Source: Scleromitrula shiraiana
Lineage: Eukaryota > Ascomycota > Leotiomycetes > Helotiales > Sclerotiniaceae
Assembly (NCBI GenBank): GCA_028455995.1
Contig: JABELC010000010.1
Location: 1,328,001-1,392,000, forward strand
Reading direction: 5' to 3'
Length of the DNA: 64,000 nucleotides
Of this stretch, positions 12,951-25,000 are shown one piece after another (position 1 is the first letter of the stretch; every line of letters starts with the position of its first letter). The notes under the pieces were generated by a model, which worked only from the letters and a program-made list of their open reading frames with translations, was not told the DNA's origin and searched no databases. The translations under genes and the position numbers were made by a program.

Positions 12951-15796
12951 ATGTCCCTTCGATCACCTCGTTCACCTACTGATTTTTCGCGGCGCGGCTT
13001 TCAACCTATAGACAACAGCGAGATGGGCGATAGCATTCCTTTAACTACTGTTCGAACCAATGTTGGTGGCACCACTGGTGCTCGGAAAGCTGGCGAAGGA
13101 ATACTCGCAAGCTCCCAAGATTCTAGCAATGATGAAGAAAAGAAGGGTCTATTCAATAGACCAGGAATAGCAGGCAGAAGGAAAGCCAAACACGCAACAA
13201 GAACAAATACAAATGGGGAGGAGGTTTCGGTCAATGGTTTGGGCAGACTTTACAGCAAGATTGTCAACTTCTCTGTCGTTACACGATATATGTTTTACGT
13301 TGTCCCTATCGGTATTATACTCGCTATACCTATTATTATCTTCGCCACATTTCACCCAAATTCAACTGTTGGGAAGATGCGGTTCTATCTGTTTTTCACC
13401 TGGATCGAGATCATTTGGTTGAGCATTTGGGTTTCGAAACTCTGCTCAAAAGCTGTGCCATATATCTTTATGTTTCTATGTGGAGTTGTCAGCACAGGTG
13501 TTCGAAAATATGCCGCAATCTTAAAAAACTTGGAAATTCCACTCTCATTAGTTGGTTGGGCCATTACGTCGTTGGTAACATTTACTGCCTTGACTCAACC
13601 AGAACTGAACAAGACTCCCAAAAACCCAGATGGAAGTAATGATCCATGGGTGAAAACGATGAAAAACCTTCTGATTCCAACCTTAATTGCTGCGATAATC
13701 TTCCTTGGAGAAAAGCTCGTTGTTCAGCTTATCAGTGTTAACTATCATCGAAGATCTTTTGATGGACGTATTAAAGAGTCAAAACACTTAGTTCACCTAC
13801 TTGGTCTCTTGTATGAAGCATCGAGAACTCTATTTCCTATGTATTGCCCAGAGTTTGCGGAGGAAGATTACGTTATCAGTGATAGTATCGAAGCCATGCT
13901 CGCCAAAACAAACAGACGATTAGTTGGACACAATCGATCTGGTTCACATACACCAATGCAGTTAATTGGTCAGGTAGGACGTATTGGAGATAAAGTTACT
14001 TCAATTTTTGGAAATATTGCCTCGGAGATTACTGGAAAACAAGTTTTTAATCCTAATTCGGCACATTCGGTGGTTATTGAAGCTCTTGAGAAGACTAAAT
14101 CATCCGAGGCTTTGGCTAAAAGATTATGGATGTCTTTTGTTGTCGAAGGTAGGGACTCTTTATCTGCCGAAGATCTAGAAGAGGTTCTTGGCGCTGGTCG
14201 TAAATCAGAAGCTGAAGAAATTTTTGATGCTTTGGATAATGACGGTAATGGTGATATTTCTCTGGATGAAATGATCATGAAGGTTGTGGAAATAGGCCGT
14301 GATCGAAAGGCTATCTCAAACAGTATGCGAGATGTTGGTCAAGCAATCGGTGTTTTGGATCAAGTTTTGGTTACTGTCGTTCTCATTATCGTTCTATTTA
14401 CTTATAGTAAGTACACCAGCTTTACGAGATAGAATAATTACTGACTGTTCAAATAGTCGCTTTCCAAGATACGGGATTCCTTGCCACACTCACAACAGCT
14501 GGTACAACACTTTTGTCTCTATCTTTCGTTTTCGCAGCTACCACCGCAGAATTCTTGGGAGCTTGTATCTTCCTTTTCGTCAAACATCCATATGATGTTG
14601 GTGATCGTTGTGATATTGACAAGACATATCTTGTTGTAGAGCAAATTTCCCTTCTTTTCACAGTATTCAAACGAATTGACAATATGAAAATGGTACAAGT
14701 ACCAAATATTGTTTTAAACAATCTCTGGATCGAGAATATCACTCGAAGTAAAGCTATGAAAGAACAACTCGACATGTTCATTTCATTCGACACTACTCTC
14801 GAGGATGTTGAATTACTTCGTACAGAGATGGAAAACTTTGTTCGTCATCCTGATAACTCTCGTGATTTCCAACCAGATATTGTTTTGGAAGCCGTTGGTA
14901 TTGGAAATATGGATAAACTTAACCTCAAGGTTGAGATCAGACACAAGTCCAACTGGCACAACGAGACTGTTCGTGCTGCTCGTCGCTCCAAATTCATGTG
15001 CGCTCTTGTTCTTGCTTTGCGCAAGATTCCCATCGATGGCCCTGGAGGTGGTGGGGACGCTTTGGGTGGTCCAGCCAATCCTAATTACTCAGTCGCTGTC
15101 ACAGACGAATGGGCTGCCGAAGCCCGTGGAAAATCTACAGCTACCAAAGATTCTAAACGTCTCGTTCCTAAGACATCTGTTAAGAACACCAATTCCGATC
15201 TCGGTCCTGTAGATACAGAGGAGGATGCGGCAGAAGCGTTAAATGCAAGACGACCAGCATTAGACGTAGCACACAGTTATACCTACAACGAAGGTGGCTG
15301 GAACAGTTCTCGTGATGACCAAACTCTAGGAGAGGGAAGCTTCGATGAATTTGGTAATCCACGATCATCAGTTATGAAGAGAGCAAGTACTCGTGGTAGA
15401 CGTAAGCCAGGAGAACATCTACCTCCAACCGCACTAGGATCCGGATTTAGCGTCACGATAGATGAACCCGGTCAAGGAACTTACGAAAGTTCATTTTTGG
15501 GCGAAGAAAGTCGATCTCCACCTACCCCATATTCCTCAACATATGGTAGTGGTAGTGGATATCAAAAATACACACCATTCCCGGTCAATCCCTCGGGACA
15601 ATTAAATCGTAACGTCTCTAGTAGTTCGGCGAGAAGTCAGAAGAATCTTACGATTGGGGTTTTGCCGTCGAATAATCCCTATACTGTTCAACAACAAGCT
15701 ATTCCCTCCAGTTCGGGTACCCAACCTCAGACTGGGAGGGATACTGTTGGAGGTTCAGCGGGGAAAGCTAGAGTGAGTAGTGATGAGGATGAATAG
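12951..15796 (+). CDS. MscS-type mechanosensitive channel with EF-hand
   Basis: 931 aa, exons 12951-14406 and 14457-15796, with a 50-bp GTAAGT...AG intron splitting an Ile codon. The N-terminal 95 residues are polar. Several hydrophobic segments follow (YMFYVVPIGIILAIPIIIF, FYLFFTWIEIIWLSIWV, IFMFLCGVV, LLIPTLIAAIIFL). An EF-hand loop DNDGNGDISLDE lies at about residues 429-440, directly before the pore-side helix (VLVTVVLIIVLFTY). After the intron come LSFVFAATTAEFLGACIF and the MscS beta-domain hallmark KHPYDVGDRCDI. The last 250 residues are Ser/Pro/Gly-rich and probably disordered. Fission-yeast homologs Msy1/Msy2 sit in the ER and control calcium and cell volume after hypo-osmotic shock; the same role here is inference. 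The EF-hand suggests direct calcium feedback. Confidence 0.95.
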
Positions 15797-16521
15797 GATA
15801 GGATAGAATGAAATAGAATAGAATCATAACTAGCGATATGGACGGAGGAGATGTGGTATGAAATAGATTGGGTTAGAAATGGATGGATGGGATGGGCATT
15901 TTGTATAATTTAGGTTCGGAGTAAAAGCAGATATACCCATTGAATATTCCTGCTACATGTCTGGATAGATGTCTGGACGAATGGGTCGGCTAAATAAAAT
16001 AAATGATGGATGGATGGATGGATGGTTTGCTTTGCTATGGTATGGTATGGCTTAATTAGCGCACGCAAAATATTTACGAATTTAAATGATTTTTTCTCCC
16101 TCGACTCGAGTATAGATAGATAGATAGTACTTATCTACTTACTCTATCCAGCCCAGTGATTCATGGATCTTTACTGTAGTTGTATTTAAATCTGTATAAT
16201 AAATATACTATGCGTTTGTCTGAATGTTGCAGTGTATCCTATCTATTGATTGCTTCTACTAGTACTACGATTCTTCATGTATGTTAATTGAGACTTCTCT
16301 GTTTTTACTATGTTATGTCGTATTGTATTATATTATATTATATTATCATCTTGTCAATCAATCGCTGCTTTTTCAAATCCTGAGAATACTACTCGTTTAT
16401 TTATTTATTTATTTAACTGTTTATAAGTCGTGTTAAATGATATGATATCATGTTACATTGTATGTATGTATGTATATACATACATACATACATACATACA
16501 TACATACATACATACATACAT

Positions 16522-16576
<55 letters not shown>

Positions 16577-17076
16577 AATACGAATCAACAAAATCGTATT
16601 CCAAAGTAACCCATACATCTCATTTTTCAAACCCCGCATACCGCCCCATCCCATCCCATTTAAATCCAAACAAACTAACAAATAATGAAATATCAAATGT
16701 CGATATTAATGTCAATATAAATACAGATCCATTTCCAATTCTACTAAGAAGACCGTATATATTTATATTTAAATTTAAATTTGGAATAGAAATGGAAATA
16801 AAAATAAAATCAGGATATTTCTGTCGTTCTATTGTATGGCATGGCATTGAATGGCGTTGCATTTCGTAAGTTATGAATCAATACTAGTAAATGAATAAAT
16901 AAATAAATAAATAAAATCTCGCCATGTTCATATTCGTATTCGTATTCATCATAAAGTTCATATCTACATTCATATCTGTGGTCCAGTTACTTTAATACCA
17001 TTCCCATTCCGATTCCCATTCCCCTTTACCCCTCCCGCCCTCTCCCATCCCTCTCCTATCTCCATCCCCCTTCCAT
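15797..17076. other. intergenic spacer containing a large compound microsatellite
   Basis: 3' flanks of two convergent genes. It contains GGAT runs (near 15880 and 16008-16022), a (TTTA)n tract near 16395-16415 and the compound repeat annotated separately. Open frames across the repeat encode only Tyr-Val-Cys or His-Thr periodic peptides and are not genes. Confidence 0.7.
16459..16573. repeat. compound microsatellite (GTAT)n-(ATAC)n-(AC)n
   Basis: A (GTAT) block at about 16459-16474 is followed directly by a long (ATAC) block to about 16539 and then (AC)n to about 16573. The first two blocks are complementary, so the unit can fold into a hairpin. Confidence 0.95.
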
Positions 17077-17890
17077 CTAACAACAACACTCCAAACACTC
17101 AAAGCAAGCCAACCCCGCACAAATCCCACAACAAAGCCCTCCATTGCCCTTCCCACCTCTCTGATGCACCGCCCCCTCTGCTTCCTGGGAATCCGCACTG
17201 CTGGTGCGGGATAGTGTTGAGCCTGTGAATTTTGTATTGGACTTGGAAAAAGAGGAGGAGGGGTTTTGGGAGAAGAACATTCCGGGGTGTTTTTTCTGTG
17301 CGTGCAATCGGTTAGTTTTTGTTTGGTTAGTTTTTTTGGTGGGAAAGATGGTTTCCTTGGGGGGGGGGGGGGGGGGGGGGGAGAGAGAGAGATGGGATCG
17401 GGAAGTGAAATTCGGGGAAAGGGAAATATAATGGGGATTTGGATGGGGATGGGGATTTGCATGCGAAGATAAATCGTGGATGAGGCAGAGAACAATTGAT
17501 TTAAATCTCCCCTCGTTGATATATCAATATATCAATATATCAAAATATCAACAAACAACTAGTACGTTGAAATAGTACACCGTGACCCTCCCCCAATTCC
17601 CACCCCATTCTCCTTCCATCCACTTCCCCTCATTTCTCCCAATGCAACAAATCTCCCTCAGGCTCCCCCAAACGCAAATCAAAAAATCAATAACAAATAT
17701 GAACAAATAATAAAATAAAAAATAAATAAAAAATACTAACAGGCTCCTCATACTCAAACTCCCAACTAGCCTTTGGCGAAACCTCTTGTCGGGCCATGTT
17801 ATACGTAGCGGGTGGTTGGCGGATCAGTGCTGGGTGGAGGGTTGTGCGGGGGTTGGTGGGTGAGGTGGAGGGGGATGTAGAATGGGACAT
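17077..17890 (-). CDS. small Cys-rich CYSTM-type membrane protein
   Basis: Predicted 85 aa from exons 17741-17890 and 17077-17184. The first exon (MSHSTSPSTSPTNPRTTL...) is polar and ends EFEYEEP. The second gives EAEGAVHQRGGKGNGG, then LCCGICAGLACFECLECCC and stop. A polar N-terminus followed by a C-terminal Cys-studded hydrophobic segment is the signature of CYSTM proteins, tail-anchored stress-linked membrane proteins found across eukaryotes. The proposed 556-bp intron (donor GTTAGT, acceptor TTCCCAG) is long for this genome and holds a G23 tract. Another acceptor (TTCACAG) would put exon 2 in a different frame that lacks the Cys pattern, which argues for the chosen one. The Cys tail is well supported; the first exon is less certain. 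Confidence 0.6.
17359..17393. repeat. poly-G tract followed by (GA)n
   Basis: About 23 consecutive G residues run directly into a short (GA)n stretch. It lies inside the proposed CYSTM intron. On the minus strand, the transcribed direction, it reads as poly-C. Confidence 0.9.
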
Positions 17891-18197
17891 TTTTTTCTTT
17901 TGGTTTGAGGGGTTTGAGGGGTTTGGGGTTGGTTTTGGGGGTTGGTTTTTGCTAGTGATGTGAGTTTGTTTGGTGGGATAGATGATGGATTGATGGATTG
18001 ATGATTTTAGTTTAATTTTGAGGATTGAGATGGATGGATGATGAATCGATGATGAATCGATGAATTGATGAATTGATGAATCGATAGATAAAGAAAATGG
18101 AAGTCGAAGGTTGAGGGTTAGAAATCGAACAAGTAGATGCACAGCAGCATGGAAACCGGGTAGGTGATGGCTGTAGTAAGATATCAATCAATCAATC

Positions 18198-18231
<34 letters not shown>

Positions 18232-21200
18232 CAATCAGAAAGAAAGAAAAAAGGAGCAAAATTCACTATGAATGAGTCGGAGTGGTCTTGTTATATATAT
18301 TTTTTTCACCTGTTCTTTAGTGACTACAATAGGTATTGATATACGTCCGTACATCTGGGCATTAAGTACAGCATCCAATGTCATATATTAATATATTAAT
18401 TACCCTACTAGAACTTGGCTGTGATGCCTACTATAGGTATCTATGGATGAATACGAGTCCCTTGGCGATGACCTTGGCAGCCAAATCCTCGTGGGTGTTA
18501 CTGACTGACTCTCTTTTTTTCTGCTTTGAGTGATGGAAGATGAGACGGGTAATGGGCGGCTTTAAATCGGGTGCTGGGATTGGGGTTGCTGATGGGGATG
18601 ATGATGGTCAGATGGTATAGATGGATTAGGAACGGAAGGGATTTTGCTGGTTGGGAATTGATGATTCGATTGGGGATATTTGGGATTACGATGATGCTTC
18701 GGATGAACGGTGTTCTGGAATAAAATTGATGGTTTATCTAGTCGGTTTAGAAATCCTTTACATGATTGATACAATTAGTCGGTGCGATACATCTAATTTA
18801 TCTATCTTTCTGCAGCATTAGCTCTAGGACTAGGTGATTGGGAGAATAGTTCTATTCGGTAATGATATTATTGTACTGTGCTGTACACCAAATATTCGGT
18901 TGTAGAGTTATAGAGTTAGAGTTAGAGTTATTAGTGCATCGAATCAGTGGTCGGGAAGCGGAGAGCCTTTCGTAAGAATTGGAACTTTAATTATGCCTTG
19001 TTATGCCTTGACCTTGTAAACGGCATCACAGCACCTCAACAATACATAATGAATTGTAGAGGGAGAAGTACTGGTTGTGAATGATTGATATATGGTTGGA
19101 TAATATTGTATTGAGATTATATATACATTTATATATATTATATCCAGTCCGAGTTCATATCCATGTTCATGTTTATGCGCGCTTGGTCGTTACGGCAACA
19201 AACTGGGTGACGCGGCAGTTTATAGTGGTAAACTGGTCCAAACAAATTTATCCATTCATGGGAATTGCGGAGGTAGGTAGGCATTACGACATAGCGTCGA
19301 TGAATGTATTGTTCTTCTCGTTTGTTGTTTCCTATCTTTCTAATGCGATTTATTTGTTATAATCGGCCAGTGGTTCTTGGAATAGATGGAGTAAAGTCCT
19401 TACGTGGCCGGTAGCTCCGATTGATTTTTTGGAGCTTGGTGATGTTTGCTAAGGTAAAATACGTTCCGAGGTTACCGCTGCTGGTACATTGAAGTTTGTA
19501 TCTCTCGATGTTGCGGACTGCTTCTATTTCTGGATTGGAGAGAAGGGGGGTGGTAGGTAATAAATAGGGTTTTGATCTTGGGAAGGAAATTAGATATTAA
19601 TGCATGGATGATGAATATCATGATGAGACTTATTTGCTTCTCTTTCTTCTTTCACGATGTATGGAAACCTCAAGTGAGGTGGTGACTTGGTCGTTTTTCA
19701 TTGAAGGAAGTTAGATGGTGAGATACATCATTGCTTATGCTGTGAGGAAATTGTTTATCACCCAAAGCTTAGTTGGCAACATGAATTAAATTCTTCTCGG
19801 GCGCTGAGATATGCATCGAGCGCTATTGATAAAAGCGCATCTTTTGCAGTGAGAAGATGAAGAGTGGGCGATGGGCGGTTCAAATAATAATACTTTCGTG
19901 TGTTAGCGCAAAAGCTTGCATATATGTTGGGGAGGAGAATTCTCTAATCAATAACACTCTTCTCGTTCAAATTGTCTCGGACTGTGTACTCTGTAGTAAA
20001 CATGTATTCCACTGCCAGCTCTCGGTTTGAGATAGCAATAAATTTGGATTGTTCTTTGTCGTATTAGTCGTTGGTGTTTAAACTCCAATGTAATGATATC
20101 CGGATCTACGCCAGACCACCCACCAATATCTGCCATTCGTAAAATGGCCTTCCGATTGATCAATAGGAGCATAGATCCGAGCAGTTCAATCTATTTATCG
20201 ATCGGTTGATCCGTTTGTAGGTTAGGCAAGATTGAGGATTTTATCTTTTCACCTACAATGTTTGTTTCGATTTATCATGTTCATCGAGCTGGTTGTATTG
20301 GTCGCTGTAGCTTCATTTGATGGGAAATCAGATTGAGCATTTGCATTCCAATCATAAGAATTGTATAAGAACTCTCAACGAGATGAGTGATTTGAACTCA
20401 CTTTCGGATTGATCGATCGGTGAGATTAATCAGTGGTCCGGATTTGATCGAGCTAGAGATAACAAAGTGTTGTTAACTGTAGATAGACACTCTCATACTT
20501 GAGTAGAGTTGATGGCCTGTGTAATTATAGCATTTGTATCAGCCGTCATACTCGAGCAAGGCTGAGAATGCTTGACGCTGTCGACGTATCTTTCATTATA
20601 CCAGCTCCCACGCATTATTTTTTGTCTTCAGTTGATCCGTTGCTTCCTGCAGGCGAGAACATTTGGCTGTGAAGACAACATTTTCAGGTCTGAGTATGAG
20701 GAGAGTAGTGTGAAAGTAGAATGCTGGTCAACTTACCTATTACTCATTCTCTCAAGGCTGCGGTATGAGTCGACATCTGGTGAATGGGAGGGGAACGATT
20801 TCAGTAAAACTTGAGAAAGATGAATTGAGCAGAATAGTAGTCATCACTGCCAAACCAACCTCGAGTCACCATAATGTCACCATTCATGACTCTCAACATA
20901 GCATGGGAGTGCTTGAATGTCTATTTTTGGCTACACCATTCGACATTTACAATGAATAAGAGAAAACTCATTGCCAGAACGTTCTTTACACCTTTAAATA
21001 TGATATTTGCACATAGCATAGCAGGTGAATAGAATATGACTCCCCTATGAAACTATATGATTCGACCTCTGCGTCACAGATCTAACAGTGAATACAGTGT
21101 CCCGATATGTGTTTAAAAGCTCGCTTTATCCCCCTTTGGGTCCTCAAAAGTTAAACAACTGTCTAACACCTTCTCGAACTTTAGAACTATTCGCCCATAC

Positions 21201-21587
21201 TAGCCGTTAGCTACTCGCGCTTGCCTACTATTTCAACATTGACCCAGCGTCTAATCTCCCAACGACTACTCGAATAGCCTCATCAACAGCCATCAAAATA
21301 CATTTGTTCGACCTGGGTTCAACATTCAATCACTTGTTACATATTTAAGGTAGATGTCCTCCTCCACCAATCCCATTCCCCAACTCTATCTTAGATCTCT
21401 CTCTATATTCACCCTTCTATACTTGTCGCTACTCTACCTCATTCACTAACTATTAACTAGATATCGAAGATTTTAGATACTCGTCTATTTCTATTCAATT
21501 AATACAGCTTTGTTTGTTCAAGATTTGCTCGACTTTTTAACATATTGTATTTACATAATCGTCTAATAAACAACTCGTCTATCCATA
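17891..21587. other. 3.7-kb intergenic region
   Basis: No supported gene. Near its left end are interrupted ATTGATGA-type repeats (about 17980-18080) and a (GTAA)n tract at 18199-18230. A short GTTATAGAGTTAGAGTTA run is near 18900-18930. Open frames (for example 19081-19362 and 20572-20814) have no recognisable motif and no convincing splice partner. The right part is pyrimidine-rich from about 21170 to 21580 and is probably the promoter and 5' UTR of the gene at 21588. Confidence 0.5.
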
Positions 21588-22400
21588 ATGTCAGGATCTC
21601 AACAGAAGTCCGAGTTTCAACCCATTTTGGGCTCACAGCCTGCATCCAAAAAGCGCAAGTTCGATGACGCTTTTCACTATGATAAAGAACTTAGCGAAGC
21701 GCTTTCGGAATATGCATTGTCAGAATATACATCTTTAATGGGTAAAATGAAGTACATTTGTGGCTGTATTCGAGACGCGGATGGCAGCATCATGAACCTT
21801 CACGAGAACATAGAGATAGAGCGGAACGCTATCCAACCATACTCCTTAGAAAGCAATTCCGTTAAAGGTACAGCAAGCGAGATAAGCGAGGAGCATATGG
21901 GCCCGGAATATCAAAATAGAGACGCCCCCCCTTGTGACTTTCATAAGAATATATATAGTCAAAACCACACTGCGGGGCGGGATTTTGGATATTTTTGTCT
22001 TGGACTTGTGCGGCGAGATCTTTCGGAAGATTCAGACCAGACCCCGGCCAGCACCATCATGGTGTACAACCTCTTTTTGGACAAAGAAAGAAAAGAGTTT
22101 GCTTTATACGATGCAGATGATCCGGAGGTCCGAGAAATCATCAGGAAGGAAAAGGCCATCTGGGCAGATACAGCTGCATTTTCGAGTGGTGGAGCAGGCC
22201 GCCATGAGCAAGCAGCTTTATTCGCTCGTGTTTTCAAATGGCTTCAACAAGCTAAGGAAGGGAATGCAGATACAAAAGCACAGGATGATATTTCCACTAA
22301 ACCTGAAAACCTTCAAAGCGAAGCTGCCGAAGAATTTCAAATGGTGTGTGTCGCGATTCGTGGGGCGGAGAGGAAGTGGAGAGCAAAATCAGCAGAGTAA
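21588..22400 (+). CDS. hypothetical protein with basic nuclear-type signal
   Basis: A single uninterrupted frame of 270 aa starting MSGSQQKSEFQPILG. I do not recognise the family. A basic cluster (SKKRKFDD) at about residues 22-29 resembles a nuclear localisation signal. The N-terminal 60 residues are helical-looking and rich in Glu/Leu/Ser. A better-conserved-looking core runs from GYFCLGLVRRDL through IMVYNLFLDKERKEFALYDADD and a charged helix to ALFARVFKWLQQ. The last 45 residues are Lys/Glu-rich. There are no membrane segments and no signal peptide. The even codon use, the length relative to chance and the pyrimidine-rich upstream region support a real gene. Neighbours give no functional clue: an eroded transposon lies about 0.7 kb downstream. 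Confidence 0.7.
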   Translation: MSGSQQKSEFQPILGSQPASKKRKFDDAFHYDKELSEALSEYALSEYTSLMGKMKYICGCIRDADGSIMNLHENIEIERNAIQPYSLESNSVKGTASEISEEHMGPEYQNRDAPPCDFHKNIYSQNHTAGRDFGYFCLGLVRRDLSEDSDQTPASTIMVYNLFLDKERKEFALYDADDPEVREIIRKEKAIWADTAAFSSGGAGRHEQAALFARVFKWLQQAKEGNADTKAQDDISTKPENLQSEAAEEFQMVCVAIRGAERKWRAKSAE

Positions 22401-23123
22401 TCTTTTTTTATGGGCTGCTGTACATTATTGGATACTTTCTTTTCTTCTTGATGGTATTATTATAAGGGTATTGAGCATGGGATACATTCGTTTCTAAGAT
22501 GGGACGCACTCTTTTAGAGCATAGCTTTTCATTTCATTACATACACATCATTATACAATTATAGATATGGTTTGGAGCTTGGGTATGGGATACATTGGAT
22601 TTTAGGAAGTATTGCCGGAGCTTGAAATCGAGCATGGGACACATTCTTTTTGGGCGAGACTTTTTTGGTAGATCCGGATGTATTGTCAAAGGTGTCATAG
22701 GCAGATATCTAGAATATACATGCGTTGGCGTTTTTAAGATTGGTCTCTGTTTATTCTGTGCAGGTGACTTCAAAATGTCAATCTAGTTTTCGTGAGAGGG
22801 TCTCGAATTCGCAGGACTCTCAGCCCTTATTCATACTCACCTGGACAGTCCAGATCCACAGTCTTTCAGCAGCAGGATAAATCAAAACGGTTCGTCCCGC
22901 AGTGATCCCGCAATTTAAAGCTGTTACTGGCACCCCTGGGGAACCAACAGTAGTGGACATTTGACCAGCAAATCAGCCCGCTAAAAGACACTTGATAAAG
23001 CAACATTTCAGATCACGCATAATCAACAACTCGACGTCATGTAATAGCACAGTGATATAGATAGGAGAATAAACTTTCACTGTGCATGCGTTGAAATGGA
23101 TATAGACCGTACCTAAACCCGTA
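22401..23123. other. intergenic flank of the foldback element
   Basis: 3' flank of the 21588 gene. Three GGGATACATT/GGGACACATT/GGGACGCACT phrases (near 22479, 22501, 22588 and 22635) recur with GAGCATG or GAGCTTG, a weak degenerate direct repeat. No gene is supported. Confidence 0.45.
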
Positions 23124-24100
23124 CTCGGTTAAATTAAAATTGAAGCACGCGCCAATTGCCGAAAACCCTCAAAATCGACGATTTTATACAAAACACCTTT
23201 TACGCCGATATAAATAAATCGATCATTTATTTATAAAATCATTTAAGATATTAAATATAGATTATTTTTATATTAAAATATTGATTATTAAAATATAAAA
23301 ATTAAATAATAATTTTAAAATTTATAATATTTAATTAAATATAAAGTAAAAATCATATAAAAATACTATAATTTTAAATTAATTTAAATTAAACTAATTA
23401 ATATATTAAGAAATAATAAAAATATATATGAAAATATAAAAAACAGACTTTTATTTGATATAAATATTATATACATTAAAAATATATAAAAAATATAATA
23501 TAATAAAGTTAAAAAGAATATATATAGTATTTACAAGTATTAAGTATCATTATAACTTTGATTTTTAAAAATCATTAAAATTACTTCAAATTTTTATATA
23601 TAATAATTTATATCCTCATAATTACTATATTAAAATATTATTTAATATAATTTTGATTTAAATAAATTATTAAGATTTTTAAAGATTTTAACGAGTTAAA
23701 AATACTTTTAAAATTTCGACTTTTCAAGATTATTATATTATATTTTAATATATAATATTTATATTAAATGAAAGCTTTTTTTTCTATATATTCATATATA
23801 TCTTCATTATTTTTTAATATAATAATTTACTTGATTTAAATCAAGTTAAAAATATCGTGTTTTAATATGATTTTTACTTTATATTTAAATAAATATTATA
23901 AATTTTAAAATTATTATTTAATCTCTGAATTTTAATAGTAGATATTTTAATATAAAAATAATCTATATTTAATATTTTAAATAATTCTATAAATAATTGA
24001 TTGATTTATTTACATCGGCGCAAGAGGTGATTTGTACAAAATCGTCGATTTTGAAGCGATTCGCTTATTTTGCGCGTGCTTCAATTTTAATTTGACCGAG
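23124..24100. mobile_element. foldback-like DNA element with very long inverted arms and TA flanks
   Basis: The left end (CTCGGTTAAATTAAAATTGA...) matches the reverse complement of the right end (CTCGGTCAAATTAAAATTGA...), with TA immediately outside each end (23122-23123 and 24101-24102). The similarity continues with gaps and substitutions for roughly 350-400 bp into each arm. Shared blocks include AAAATCGACGATTTT, CGCCGAT.TAAATAAATC and AAATATAGATTATTTTTATA. The whole 977-bp element is therefore close to one large imperfect palindrome. Most of it is extremely AT-rich and has no coding frame. TA flanks are those of the Tc1/mariner superfamily; classing it as a RIP-mutated non-autonomous member is inference. 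An RNA from this region could form a long hairpin. Confidence 0.85.
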
Positions 24101-24102
24101 TA

Positions 24103-25000
24103 TATACTATGGAGAAAATTTTCTTATATATCAACGATGGAACTTGCATGCCAAAACCGTTATCGCCGAGAGCCCCACAACCGCACGGAACTACTCTCCA
24201 AATCGACTTTGTCCGATGGATACGCCTATTCTCAATTCCTATCATCATAACCGAGAGTGGGATGTACAGCACAAATTGAACAACGGCATATACGAGAAAG
24301 CTTGTTCCTTGATAGCTCGGTACCTCGGTACTTAAAATTTATTTAGATACCGCAAATGCTCCAAGGTGGGGGGCCTGAGATCCCGTCACATTTGGGGAGA
24401 TGTCCACAACTGGAGTATCGGTAGATATAAATCGAACGAGAGGGGTGTTGCCAAGTGATAAGATGGAAATGTGTCTTGGTCAATATGCCCCCGCTCTTGG
24501 CATCAATCACAAATTCCAACGGTAATTTTTGACCAGTAAAGGTCCTGGAGATACGAAATATATTCGAGAACACTTATTGTATTCAGGAGGAATCATTGAG
24601 CAGAATGGATTCGATTATTGTGAGCATTATGCATGAAGCATTGATTGAAGCATTGATTGCTCCACTCCAATTTGTATAAATCATAGAATCGTAATTTTCA
24701 TTTCCCATCATAAGGATTCGTAAAACATAACCTAAAGAACCTGATAGTGACAGGACTTTCCAGTTTCCACCAAACGCCATCTGGTGTTTCCCTTTTCTTC
24801 CTTTCCTGCTTTTCATTAATGCCTACCCCGCCTACCAAACCTTGAATAGATAGATAGATACATGTGAAATACCCAGTTTCATCGTGATGAACATGAAAAG
24901 GAACACAAACATAATGAGACGGAAATGGATATCATAAAAGAACCAAATCAAATCAAAATCATAATCGAAATGAAATCATATCGTATCAAATCAAATCAAA
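24103..25000. other. intergenic region, 3' flank of the Zn2Cys6 gene
   Basis: No recognised coding sequence. It contains a short (GATA)n run near 24848-24860 and AATCAAATCA runs near 24940-25000. Minus-strand open frames at 24343-24573 and 24583-24816 were not recognised. Confidence 0.5.

Noticed and set aside
16413..16869. Open frames across the 16.5-kb microsatellite
   Set aside because: The peptides are purely periodic (Tyr-Val-Cys, His-Thr) and arise from the repeat itself.
17204..17472. Plus-strand frames across the poly-G tract
   Set aside because: Gly-run products of the homopolymer, antisense to the better supported CYSTM exon.
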